The notes under the pieces are model-generated. The model searched no databases and was not told where the DNA came from. It saw only the letters and a program-made list of their open reading frames with translations. From Paenibacillus glycinis (lineage in GTDB: Bacteria > Bacillota > Bacilli > Paenibacillales > Paenibacillaceae), in the NCBI RefSeq assembly GCF_009909185.1, contig NZ_JAAAMV010000001.1, positions 864,983-928,982 on the forward strand: a stretch of DNA of 64,000 bases. Direction: 5' to 3'. How positions within the stretch are numbered: the first letter of the stretch is position 1; the number at the start of each line of letters is the position of its first letter. Positions 9,175 to 18,936 of this stretch are shown here, piece after piece. A program made the position numbers and the translations under genes.

Positions 9175-11157
9175 CTACAGCTTGACGGCAGCCTCGTAAG
9201 CCTGCCGAATCGCCCTTGCTGCATTCAGTTCCGCCGGATCCGCCGCTCCGCCGACCGCGTCGAGCGCCTCGTGCGCGAAGGACGAATCGTCCGGCGCCAA
9301 GTTGGAGCGCTGGCCCATGCAGAGCACGACCTGATCGGCTTCCACGAACAGCTGCTCTTCGCCGTTATCCACCCATATGCCCTCCGCCGTGATGGCCGTG
9401 CAGCGATAACCCTTCAATACCCGCACGCCGCGGCGCTTCAATTCTCCCAGCAGCACCCAGCGAGAGGTGGGACCGACGCCTTTCGCCGCTTTCTCCGAAC
9501 GAGACACAAGCGTGATCTCGGGTGCGGCCGGAGCCGGAGCCTCGAAGCCCCGTTCTGCGAAAAAAGCCGCCTCTTCCGGCTGCAAGCTCGCCCGCTCCGC
9601 CAAGTAATGCGCGACGTCGCTGCCGATCCCTCCGCCGCCGACAACGGCGATTTTCTTGCCGAACGGCCGCGTTCCCGCGAGCAGCTCGGCATACGTGCAC
9701 ACATGCGGAAGATCGGCGCCCTCGAGCGTGTCCGGCACGAACGGACGGACGCCTGACGCCAAGATGACATGATCGAACGCTTCCAGCATCCGCGGCGTAG
9801 GCGCGGTTCCCATCCGAATGTCTACGCCGAGCCGCTGAAGCATCACGCGGAAGTAACGAATCGTTTCGCGAAATTGACCTTTGCCGGGAATGCGGGATGC
9901 GAGCAGAAACTGCCCCCCGAGCCGGTCGGTCTCCTCGAACAAGGTTACGCGATGTCCGCGCTCCGCGCTCGTCAACGCCGCCTGCAGTCCCGCGACGCCG
10001 CCGCCGACAACGGCGATTCGTCTTATCTCGGCAGGAGGCGGAACTATCTCCGCTTCATGGCCCGTCCGCGGATTTACAAGGCAGCCGACCGGCTTGGGAG
10101 GATGTCCGAGGGTATGATCCAAGCAAAGCTGATTGCAGGAAATGCATGCGTTCAAGCCTTCCAGATCGCCTTCGGCGATCTTGCGCGCGAAAGCGGGATC
10201 CGCCAGCCAAGGGCGCGCCGGGGCGACGAAATCCAGGTCGCCGCGGAGAAGAAGCCGCTCCGCGACCTCGGGCGTATGGATCCGGTTCGCGCCGATGACC
10301 GGAATCGAGACGACGCCGCGAATGCTCGCGGCGACCGATGCGAAAGCGCCCGGCGGCACGATCGCCCCAACCGTCGGAATCGCGGATTCATGCCAGCCGA
10401 TTCCGACATTGAGCGCATCGACGCCGCAGCGCTCCAGACGCCGAGCGAACTCCAGCGTCTCCTCGCGCGTCGTGCTTCCTTCCATGTAATCGTCCCCGGA
10501 GATGCGGTAGACGACCGGAAACTCGTCGCCGATCCGCCCGCGGATGTCTCCGATAATGTCAAGGCACAGCTTCATGCGCCCTTCGCTGTCTTGACCGTAT
10601 TCGTCGCTTCGTCGATTGGTCAGCGGCGAGACGAACTCATTCAGCAGATAGCCTTCGGAGCCCATGATCTCGATCGCGGCGAAACCGGCGTCGACGGCAA
10701 ACGCCGCACCGTCCCTGAACGCGTCCCTCAAGCGCTTGATATCCGATCCGGTCATCTCCGCCGGCACTTCCTTGGTCAGGCGGGAAGCGATCGGGCTTGG
10801 CGCCCATGGCATAAGGCCCGTCTCCTTGCTGCTGGCATATCGCCCGCGATGGGACAGCTGAAGCGCCAAGCGGCCGCCGGATTGCCGAACCGCCGCCGCA
10901 AGCTCTTCCAGCTGCTTGCGATGGTCCGGCTCCGTCAAGCAAAACATGCCGCTTCCCCCGCCCTCGGGAAGAACCGCGACATTGCCGGTCATCATGAGCG
11001 CGGCCCCGCCGCTGGCCCGTTCCCGATAGAAGGAGATCAGCTGCGGCAGCGCTTCCCGCCGGCCTTCTATGCCCAGATGCATGGCGCCCATCAGGATGCG
11101 GTGCTTCAGCTGAAGCGTGCCGATGCGTCCCGGCTCCAGCAGTAACGAGCGTGTCAT
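9175..11157 (-). CDS. 2,4-dienoyl-CoA reductase-like flavoenzyme (FadH/OYE family)
   Basis: 660 aa, the usual length of FadH. An N-terminal FMN-binding OYE barrel (1-330) keeps the FadH active-site residues Tyr170 (GSEGYLLNEF) and His256 (GIGWHE). A 4Fe-4S cluster site follows with Cys338, Cys341, Cys345 and Cys359. The C-terminal half is an FAD/NAD(P)H unit with GGGVAGL at 385 and a second GGGGIGS motif. Such enzymes pass hydride from NADPH through FAD, Fe-S and FMN to a conjugated dienoyl-CoA. In this operon the substrate is probably a cyclohexadiene-carboxyl-CoA (inference). The start codon overlaps the stop of the acyl-CoA dehydrogenase gene as ATGA, so the two are translationally coupled. 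Confidence 0.92.
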   Translation of the reverse strand: MTRSLLLEPGRIGTLQLKHRILMGAMHLGIEGRREALPQLISFYRERASGGAALMMTGNVAVLPEGGGSGMFCLTEPDHRKQLEELAAAVRQSGGRLALQLSHRGRYASSKETGLMPWAPSPIASRLTKEVPAEMTGSDIKRLRDAFRDGAAFAVDAGFAAIEIMGSEGYLLNEFVSPLTNRRSDEYGQDSEGRMKLCLDIIGDIRGRIGDEFPVVYRISGDDYMEGSTTREETLEFARRLERCGVDALNVGIGWHESAIPTVGAIVPPGAFASVAASIRGVVSIPVIGANRIHTPEVAERLLLRGDLDFVAPARPWLADPAFARKIAEGDLEGLNACISCNQLCLDHTLGHPPKPVGCLVNPRTGHEAEIVPPPAEIRRIAVVGGGVAGLQAALTSAERGHRVTLFEETDRLGGQFLLASRIPGKGQFRETIRYFRVMLQRLGVDIRMGTAPTPRMLEAFDHVILASGVRPFVPDTLEGADLPHVCTYAELLAGTRPFGKKIAVVGGGGIGSDVAHYLAERASLQPEEAAFFAERGFEAPAPAAPEITLVSRSEKAAKGVGPTSRWVLLGELKRRGVRVLKGYRCTAITAEGIWVDNGEEQLFVEADQVVLCMGQRSNLAPDDSSFAHEALDAVGGAADPAELNAARAIRQAYEAAVKL

Positions 11158-12299
11158 GATCCCATTCGCCTTTCAGCCAGCACATGCTTGGCGATGACCG
11201 CTTTCTGAATTTCCGCCGTGCCTTCCTCGAACTTCTGGGCGCGCGCGTCGCGGTAGATCCGTTCGATCTCGTAGCCTTTGAAGTAGCCGATGCCGCCCCA
11301 AATCTGCTGCGCCTTATCCGTCACGCGCTGCAGCATTTCGAGCGCGTAGAGCTTCGACATCGACGCCGGCGGAGGGGTCAGCGTTCCCTCGTCCTTCAGC
11401 CTTCCCGCGTACAGGACCAGCTGACGAGCCGCTTCGATGTCCGTCGCCATCTCGGCGATCCACGTCTGCACGACTTGGCGCTGGCTGAGCGCTTTGCCGA
11501 ACGTGACGCGCTCGCGGCTCCGTTCGACGGCGATGTCGAACGCGCGCTGCGCCAGGCCGACGCAGGTCATGCCGACGCAGATCCGGCTTGGATCCAGAAA
11601 CCCGTTCAGCGCGCCGGCCAGTCCTTCCCCGACATGGCCGAGCAGATGATCCGCGGGAACGCGCGCGTCCTGCAAGACGATATGGGCATGCCCCGTTCCC
11701 GTCAGCCCCAAGGTCGAAGACATCTCGCGAATCTCCACGCCCTCGGCCGTGCGGGGAACGAGCAGCGCCATCGTGCCTTCGTAACCCTTCGTCCCTTCCA
11801 TTCGGGCGTAAAGCAGCAAATAATCGGCCGTATCCCCGAACGTAATGAGCCACTTTTCCCCGTTCAGCACATAGGTATCGCCTTCCTTGCGGGCAGACGT
11901 TTCGATGTCGGCGCCCGAGCCCGCATTCGGCTCCGTGAGGGCGAAGGCGGCGGTGATCTCTCCCCGCACGAGCGGCTTCACGAATCGTTCCCGCTGCGCC
12001 TCGCTTGCAAGGAAATCGACGGGCCGCCAGATGCCGTTGACGACGTGGACGATCATGCGGATCGAGCCGTGCGACTCCGAGAACATTTCGAGCAGCTGCA
12101 AGTACTGCGTGAAGCTAAGGCCCCAGCCCCCATAGGCTTCCGGCGCCGCCAAACGGAGATAGCCCCGCTCGCGAAGCTCCTGCCAGACGTCCGGGCCGCA
12201 CTGCCCGGTCTCTTCGATGCGCTGCGTCAGCTCCCTTAGGCGCCCGTCCACGTAAGCTCGGATCTCCGCTTTTAATGATTGAAATTGGCTATCGTTCAT
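11154..12299 (-). CDS. Acyl-CoA dehydrogenase
   Basis: 381 aa, the normal length for the soluble FAD-dependent family. AFALTEPNAGSGAD (about 117-130) is the FAD/substrate signature and GGIGYFKGYEIERIYRDAR the C-terminal signature. The catalytic base is the Glu of FEEGTAEIQKA near the C-terminus, in the MCAD-type position. These enzymes insert or, with suitable partners, shift alpha,beta double bonds in acyl-CoA esters. Its neighbours suggest it works on a cyclic acyl-CoA, adjusting ring unsaturation between dehydration and reduction steps (inference). The start follows a GGAGGGAG site. The gene sits 30 bp after the ligase gene and overlaps the FadH-like gene. Confidence 0.93.
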   Translation of the reverse strand: MNDSQFQSLKAEIRAYVDGRLRELTQRIEETGQCGPDVWQELRERGYLRLAAPEAYGGWGLSFTQYLQLLEMFSESHGSIRMIVHVVNGIWRPVDFLASEAQRERFVKPLVRGEITAAFALTEPNAGSGADIETSARKEGDTYVLNGEKWLITFGDTADYLLLYARMEGTKGYEGTMALLVPRTAEGVEIREMSSTLGLTGTGHAHIVLQDARVPADHLLGHVGEGLAGALNGFLDPSRICVGMTCVGLAQRAFDIAVERSRERVTFGKALSQRQVVQTWIAEMATDIEAARQLVLYAGRLKDEGTLTPPPASMSKLYALEMLQRVTDKAQQIWGGIGYFKGYEIERIYRDARAQKFEEGTAEIQKAVIAKHVLAERRMGS

Positions 12300-12329
12300 C
12301 TCTTATCGTCTCCCTCCAGGATAGGACCG

Positions 12330-13919
12330 TTATTCCGCCCGCAGCTTGTCCGAAATCAATTGCCGCAGCACGTACTTTTGGATTTTGCCCGTGGACGTGC
12401 GCGGCAGTTCCGGCAAGATCTCCACTCTTTCCGGCCAATAGGACTTGGTGACGCCCTGGGCCTGCATATAGGCGGTCACGTCCGTCAGCGTCAATTCGCG
12501 CTGCGGATTGGACAGCGACACATAGGCGCAGATCCGTTCGTTCAAGCGGTCATCGGGCATGCCCACGATCGCCGCATCGCCGATTCCCTCCATCCGGTAC
12601 AGGAGATTCTCGATCTCGGAGACCGGAATCTTCAATCCGCCCCGGTTGACGATGTCCTTCACGCGGCCGGTCAAATTCAAATTGCCCTGTTCGTCGATGA
12701 CGGCCAAGTCGCCGGTGTTGAAGAAGCCTTCCGCGTCGACGGCCGCTTCGTACCACTCCGGATGATCCAAGTACGAGGTAAACATCGCCGTCGTCTTGAC
12801 TTTGAACAAGCCCTCTTTCCCCGGCGGAAGCGCTCGGCCTTGCTCGTCGACGACCTTCATCTGCCTGCCCGGGATGACCTGCCCGTCCGTACGCCAGGAG
12901 CTGTCCTCGTATTGCTTGACCGAGCCGATGCTGATCATGCAGGTCTCGGTCGACCCCCAGCCCCCGACGACCTTGCAGTCCAGCCGCCGCCGCGCCTCCT
13001 CCGCCAGTTTACGCGGAACGGGAGCGCCGGTCGCGACGAAGATCTTCAATCCCTGCGGCGGCCGCGCGTCATGGGCGATATCCGCCAGGAACGGCATTGC
13101 GGCCTGCACGAAGGTCGCGCCGTGCCGCTCGATCGCGACACGGGCGGTCTCGACATCCCACGCGGACTGGCATACCTGCTTGGCGCCCAGGTACATCGCA
13201 AGCATCATGCCATACAGCAATCCGGTCTGATGCCCCATCGGCGACGGAACCCAGATCGTATCCTTCGCGGTCAGACCGAGCGCCTCGACATGCGCGGCCA
13301 AAGCATCGCTAAGGGTTCGATGCGTATGGATCACGCCCTTCGGCTCGCCCGTCGTTCCCGACGTGAACAGCAATTGAGCAGGCGCGTTCGGATCCGGACG
13401 ACGACGCGCGATCCACTCCCTGTCGGGCTCCCGGCTTGCCAGCCCGCCCAGGCAGTTCTTTAGATCCTTGGGATCGTTGGGAGCCACCGTGATGACATGG
13501 CGCAAATTCGGCATGTCGGGAAGAATCTTTTGAATAAGGGGGCCGTATTGGAAATTCCGGTACGCATCCGGAATGACGAGCACCTTGCTCTTCGCGCGCC
13601 CGACGACAAACGGAATTTCCCGTTCTCTCATCGCCGGCAGCATGGGGCATGCAACCGCTCCGATTTTCCACACCGCTAGCGTTAAGACGATAAATTCCCA
13701 GCGGTTCGGCATGAGATACGCGACATTCTCGCCTTCCTGCACGCCGAGATCCAGCAGCCCTTGCGCGGCACGATCCGAGAGCTCATTCAACTCTCCGTAC
13801 GTTATGCGAATCGGAGACGAGGCGACGGATAGGTCCACGACCGCGCTGCTCTCGGGGTTCGCCAAGGCAAGCCGGTTAAGGAACAGAAGATCATGTCTCG
13901 ATGCCTGGCTCGTTATCAT
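12330..13919 (-). CDS. AMP-forming acyl-CoA ligase, cyclohexanecarboxylate/aryl type
   Basis: 529 aa, ANL superfamily. The P-loop is LLFTSGTTGEPKGV (183-196), followed by GGWGSTET, FNTGDLAV, the hinge GRVKDIVNRGG and the catalytic Lys512 in RTSTGKIQK. It activates a carboxylic acid as acyl-AMP and transfers it to CoA (or a carrier). The sequence character is closest, from memory, to cyclohexanecarboxylate-CoA and 2,3-dihydroxybenzoate-AMP ligases, which fits an alicyclic or aromatic acid rather than a fatty acid. In the proposed pathway it would load the dehydrated shikimate product onto CoA. Its ATG overlaps the TGA of the EPSPS-like gene by 4 bp. Confidence 0.9.
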   Translation of the reverse strand: MITSQASRHDLLFLNRLALANPESSAVVDLSVASSPIRITYGELNELSDRAAQGLLDLGVQEGENVAYLMPNRWEFIVLTLAVWKIGAVACPMLPAMREREIPFVVGRAKSKVLVIPDAYRNFQYGPLIQKILPDMPNLRHVITVAPNDPKDLKNCLGGLASREPDREWIARRRPDPNAPAQLLFTSGTTGEPKGVIHTHRTLSDALAAHVEALGLTAKDTIWVPSPMGHQTGLLYGMMLAMYLGAKQVCQSAWDVETARVAIERHGATFVQAAMPFLADIAHDARPPQGLKIFVATGAPVPRKLAEEARRRLDCKVVGGWGSTETCMISIGSVKQYEDSSWRTDGQVIPGRQMKVVDEQGRALPPGKEGLFKVKTTAMFTSYLDHPEWYEAAVDAEGFFNTGDLAVIDEQGNLNLTGRVKDIVNRGGLKIPVSEIENLLYRMEGIGDAAIVGMPDDRLNERICAYVSLSNPQRELTLTDVTAYMQAQGVTKSYWPERVEILPELPRTSTGKIQKYVLRQLISDKLRAE

Positions 13920-15262
13920 CCGTGCAACGCCTCCTCCGCGATCCGTCTCTCGTCCGAGCCGTGCCGCAATCCGGTGTCGATGCCAAGAAGCGCTAAATGT
14001 TCGAAAAACTCGGGATACGATATCCGATAGGCATTCGGAAACGTCAGCTCGCTCGGATTGCCCGACGCCCGCAGCGAGGCGAGCGTAAACGCCATCTGCA
14101 CGCGATGGTCGTTATACGTCGAGATCGAAGCGCCGCCCGTCAGTTGGCCGACGCCATCGATGATGAGATCGTCTCCGACTTCCTTGATGCGCGCCCCCAT
14201 TTTGTTCAACTGCAGCATCGCTTTCACGCGATTGGATTCTTTCATTCGGCCCGGCCCGATATTTTGCAGCACGGTGGTCGTGCCGTCCGCCAGGGCCGCG
14301 ACTACGGACAGCACCGGAATGAGATCGGGGATATGCCGCATGTCGATCGTTATCTGCCGCGGAGCTTTGCCGCCTGTACGGCGCGCGCGCAAGCCGCCCG
14401 CTTGCCCGTCGATTGCGAGGTCGACGCCGTATTGTCGGATAATATCGATGATTTGTCCTTCCGGATGGGTGCCTGCATGCTGAAGGCCTTGCAGCACGAT
14501 GTCGGAAGGAAACAACGCCGCCAAGGCGAGCAGGAACGCGGCCGACGACAGGTCGGGCTCGATGTCGATCCTGCCGGGCTTGTATCGCTGCTTGGCCGCT
14601 ACCTTCCACGTCGCGCCGCCTGCCAATGCTTCGACTCGGATGCCGAACTCGCGGAGCATCCCGATCGTCAGGTTGACATAAGTCAGCTCGTTATGCGGCG
14701 GGAGCGCTTCGACGATCGTATCTTGTTCCGCGAACGGCGCGAGAATGAGCAGCCCCGATATCCACTGGCTGAGCGTCCCTTGAATGCGGACGTGACCGCC
14801 GGTAACCTTGCCGGGCTGGATCGTAACCGGCATTTTGTAATCTTCGGCCAGCCACCGAACGCCCATGGTGCCAAGCGCCTCGAGCAGCGGTTTGATCGGC
14901 CTTTCCCGAAGTGCTTTATGACCGTTGTAGACTGCAGCTTGTCCCGTGGATAAACTTCCCAGTCCAAGCATGAATTGCAGCGTCGAGCCCGAGCTTCCCA
15001 CGCGAATATGCCCGTTCGCCGGACGATACGCGCCGCCCTTCACCCGGTAGCCGTCGTCCGTCTCCCGAATGGCGATTCCAAAATCCTTAAGCGAATGAAG
15101 CGTGTCCAGAATATGAAGAGCGCCCGATTTTCCGACAATCGTCGTCTCGCCTTCGGCAAGAGAGCCGAAGATCAAAGCCCGATGCAGATGGTACTTGGAC
15201 GGAGGAACGGGAATGCTTCCTTTGACCTCGCCGCCATGCGGAAAAATCTTCAATTTCTTCAT
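13916..15262 (-). CDS. Divergent EPSP synthase-like enzyme (AroA superfamily)
   Basis: 448 aa, two-domain AroA fold. Against E. coli AroA it keeps Lys23, Arg28, Gly92, Arg121 (RERPIKPL), Asp313 (RHIPDLIP), Lys341/Glu342/Arg345 (MKESNR) and YNDHR ending at Arg387. It changes several shikimate-3-phosphate and PEP contacts: PGSKS becomes PPSKY, GNAGTAMR becomes GSSGSTLQ (Arg100 to Gln96), the SSQ motif is one residue shorter (LSQ), and the Lys411 region is RISYP (Lys to Ile414). It is therefore unlikely to be the housekeeping aroA. EPSPS homologues are found in gene sets for cyclohexanecarboxyl-CoA, where they are thought to act in removal of the ring hydroxyl from shikimate. It is the first enzyme gene of the operon, preceded by AAGGTG and an ATGA-coupled leader ORF. 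Confidence 0.9.
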   Translation of the reverse strand: MKKLKIFPHGGEVKGSIPVPPSKYHLHRALIFGSLAEGETTIVGKSGALHILDTLHSLKDFGIAIRETDDGYRVKGGAYRPANGHIRVGSSGSTLQFMLGLGSLSTGQAAVYNGHKALRERPIKPLLEALGTMGVRWLAEDYKMPVTIQPGKVTGGHVRIQGTLSQWISGLLILAPFAEQDTIVEALPPHNELTYVNLTIGMLREFGIRVEALAGGATWKVAAKQRYKPGRIDIEPDLSSAAFLLALAALFPSDIVLQGLQHAGTHPEGQIIDIIRQYGVDLAIDGQAGGLRARRTGGKAPRQITIDMRHIPDLIPVLSVVAALADGTTTVLQNIGPGRMKESNRVKAMLQLNKMGARIKEVGDDLIIDGVGQLTGGASISTYNDHRVQMAFTLASLRASGNPSELTFPNAYRISYPEFFEHLALLGIDTGLRHGSDERRIAEEALHG

Positions 15263-15342
15263 CGTGCCGACACCTTCTTCGTTGTGATTTCAAAGTCTTC
15301 TTTCGTGCCAAAGCGAATCGTGATTTGCGATGCTGACTCCAT
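15259..15342 (-). CDS. 27-aa leader ORF translationally coupled to the EPSPS-like gene
   Basis: A short ORF, ATG at 15342, with a well-placed AAGGAGAG 8 nt upstream. The peptide begins MESASQITIRFG and ends KKVSAR. Its TGA overlaps the ATG of the EPSPS-like gene (ATGA), the same coupling used at two other junctions in this operon. I recognise no family. It could be a real micro-protein, a regulatory leader peptide, or the remnant of a longer gene. There is no run of one amino acid that would suggest classic attenuation. Confidence 0.5.
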   Translation of the reverse strand: MESASQITIRFGTKEDFEITTKKVSAR

Positions 15343-15358
15343 CTCCAGCTCTCCTTCT

Positions 15359-15440
15359 ACCAGAGCTTGTCTGAATATTCTTTCATTTCAGGGCGTCGTT
15401 TCCAGTTACCTGACCGTTCGTCCCTGGTTAAAGCTCTGGT
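15359..15440. promoter_or_regulatory. Nested hairpin in the operon leader
   Basis: A perfect 10-bp inverted repeat (accagagctt at 15359-15368, aagctctggt at 15431-15440) encloses a second 5-bp stem (caggg at 15389, ccctg at 15422). The T-run TTGTTTTTTC follows on the plus strand, so it could end a plus-strand transcript. On the minus strand it would form a stem-loop about 17 nt upstream of the leader ORF and its ribosome binding site. I could not match it to a known riboswitch or T-box. Confidence 0.45.
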
Positions 15441-15737
15441 TTGTTTTTTCAGTACCAACTATATTCCCATCGTCTTGGGTGCGTCTAATTAATATATCTC
15501 ATAGCCGCAATAGACCACGTCTATAAAAAGCAAGCGAGATTTTAAAGCGGCGACGGGCTGCCGAAACGATGAAAACATGATGAAAACGCCGCTTTCGCTT
15601 AGAAAAAGCAGGGTTCGGTTCAGGCGGCAAGCCGGTTTCCAGGCGAATATCCTGCACGGGCGGGCGGCAGGCATCAAACTCTTTTAATGATCATTTCGAT
15701 GTCCCTCCATTATGAAATAATTGTGAACAACGATTTT

Positions 15738-15767
15738 ACTATGCATCCTATGGTAACATAATGTCAA
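15738..15767 (-). promoter_or_regulatory. Candidate sigma-A promoter of the operon
   Basis: On the minus strand there is a perfect TTGACA (-35) at 15767-15762, 18 nt, then CATAGT (-10, 4/6 match) at 15743-15738. The implied 5' leader is long. Confidence 0.45.
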
Positions 15768-15797
15768 CTATAGATATACTAAGTTTCTTAATAGTGA

Positions 15798-16295
15798 ACA
15801 AACAAATTTGGGCCCGGTCTCCTCGGCCTGATCGGCTCGGCCGCCATTGCCGTCGTTCTGATGCAATGGTTCTTCTCGAACGATTCTTCTTCGTTTGCGC
15901 TTATGGCGATTGAATTGACGCTCTTAGCGAGCGGTCTTGGAATCACGGCGTGCGCGGGTCTTACGGCCGCCGCATTGGGAGGTCCGCTGCCCGACTTGGT
16001 CAACCGTATGACCGCTGCCCAATTCATTCGCTTTTTAGCAAATGTTATAGTAATATTATTGGCTGGATGGTATGTGAACGTCGATCATTCGCGCAACCTG
16101 AAAGCCATGGTCCGGTCCGGCATGGCAGGCGATGATCCGAAAGCGCAATCCCTGTCCCTCTTCATGACTTATCATGATCTCTTCTTCATCGCTTGTCTGG
16201 CTGCGGCAGTGCTAGCCTGCTTGTCCATCGGACTTCATTTCACCGGCAAAGGCCATAAACTCGCTCATAAGCCTCATCGCGAACCGGCGCACTAG
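15798..16295 (+). pseudogene. Truncated DHA2-type MFS transporter, C-terminal third
   Basis: The open frame after the TGA at 15795 is about 165 codons. It reads as the last four or so membrane segments of a 14-TM drug/metabolite MFS transporter (GLIGSAAIAVVLMQWFF, LTLLASGLGITACAG, FIRFLANVIVILLAGWYV, LFFIACLAAAVLACLSIGL). Recognisable sequence begins before the first internal ATG (15861), so the gene lacks its 5' two thirds. It may once have exported a product linked to the divergent operon. IclR follows in the same direction. Confidence 0.65.
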
Positions 16296-16315
16296 CACTT
16301 GGAAAGGTGGATTAT

Positions 16316-17071
16316 ATGGCAACGGAATCAAAGGGCCATGGCATCCAGTCTGTAGAATTGGGATTGGGTATTTTAATGATGATTTCCGAGGAACGAAAGC
16401 CGCTGACCGCAACGGAAATATCCGTTTTGTGCGGCATTTCCAAAAGCAAGCTTCATAAATATTTGACGAGCTTCACGAAAATCGGATTTCTTCAAAAAAG
16501 CCAGGATCTCAAGTATTCGTTAGGCACGGAGTTGATTCACCTCGGGCTTAAAGCATCCGAACAGCTTGATATCCGAGATATCTGCATCCCTTATATCACG
16601 AAGCTTCGAGAGGCGCTGAACGAGACCGTCGCGCTGGCGATTTGGGGGGAAAGCGGTCCCTTCTTTCTCCGATGGGAGCAAAGCGACCGCGCCATCAATT
16701 TAGGCATCAAGGTCGGATCGCGGGTGAGCGTGACCGAAAGCGCGCCGGGACGATTATTCAGCGCATATTTGCCGAAAGCCAAAACGCAATCCCTGATCTC
16801 AAGCGAGCTAAAGTCGGATCAACTGCAGGAGACGCTCGTCAAGGAGCTAGAGACGATTAAACGCAAGGGATTCGCGATCACGTCCGGAACCCTGGTGCAC
16901 GGAATCACGGCAGTGAGCTGTCCGGTATTCGATCCGAACGGGTCGATCCTCGCCGCATTGACGGTGGTGTCGATGAAAGATGCCCTCGATACGGACGAAC
17001 ATTCCGATTTCATCACGACATTAAAGCAGACCGCATTAGCATTGTCGCAAGAATTGGGATTTAAACCTTAA
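16316..17071 (+). CDS. IclR-family transcriptional regulator
   Basis: About 251 aa. The ATG at 16316 is chosen because GGAAAGGTGG lies 6 nt upstream (a GTG at 16307 is also in frame). The N-terminal winged helix (TATEISVLCGISKSKLHKYL, about 28-47) is followed by the IclR effector domain (from about 80; LNETVALAIWGE, ITAVSCPVFDPNG, LAALTVVSM). IclR proteins bind small carboxylic, often aromatic or alicyclic, effectors. Its position divergent from the shikimate-to-acyl-CoA operon makes it the natural candidate regulator of that operon (inference). A strong terminator follows. Confidence 0.93.
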   Translation: MATESKGHGIQSVELGLGILMMISEERKPLTATEISVLCGISKSKLHKYLTSFTKIGFLQKSQDLKYSLGTELIHLGLKASEQLDIRDICIPYITKLREALNETVALAIWGESGPFFLRWEQSDRAINLGIKVGSRVSVTESAPGRLFSAYLPKAKTQSLISSELKSDQLQETLVKELETIKRKGFAITSGTLVHGITAVSCPVFDPNGSILAALTVVSMKDALDTDEHSDFITTLKQTALALSQELGFKP

Positions 17072-17087
17072 CTCCTCCATTCATAAG

Positions 17088-17134
17088 CAAGAGGCTGCGG
17101 ATGTTCCCACCGGAACGATCCCAGCCTCTTTTTG
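17088..17134 (+). terminator. Terminator after the IclR gene
   Basis: AAGAGGCTG pairs with CAGCCTCTT and is followed by TTTTT, 20 bp past the stop codon. Confidence 0.85.
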
Positions 17135-17219
17135 GTGCTTGCATCCGTAGGCTGCCATCACTACATGGCGATAGTCGCGCCCTTTCGCGCTCATCCAGAA
17201 TATCTAAATTTTTGCATAC

Positions 17220-18836
<1,617 letters not shown>

Positions 18837-18867
18837 TTAAGTTTATTCCGCTACGTTGACGTGAATG

Positions 18868-18906
18868 CAAAAAATGCGTATCGATGGCATCTCGATACGC
18901 ATTTTT
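18868..18906. terminator. Terminator between the OsmC and collagen-like genes
   Basis: AAAAAATGCGTATCGA and TCGATACGCATTTTT form a long perfect stem with a 7-nt loop and T-runs on both strands. It lies just after the osmC-like stop on the minus strand. Confidence 0.85.
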
Positions 18907-18936
18907 CAGCCTCTTCCATTCCCTTCGTTCCGCCGC

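Larger units (their letters stand above)
15343..15797. other. Intergenic region: long leader of the operon
   Basis: About 455 bp between the leader ORF and the truncated MFS gene. It holds the structured inverted repeat at 15359-15440 and the promoter-like boxes at 15738-15767, which would give an untranslated leader of nearly 400 nt. No further coding frame was recognised. Confidence 0.5.

Noticed and set aside
9769..11145. 458-aa plus-strand open frame
   Set aside because: It lies opposite the FadH-like gene, is Arg/Asp/Ala-rich without motifs, and has no ribosome binding site; an antisense shadow in high-GC DNA.
15359..15440. T-box leader in front of the EPSPS-like operon
   Set aside because: The hairpin is present, but no T-box AGGGUGGNACCGCG sequence or specifier loop pattern was found.
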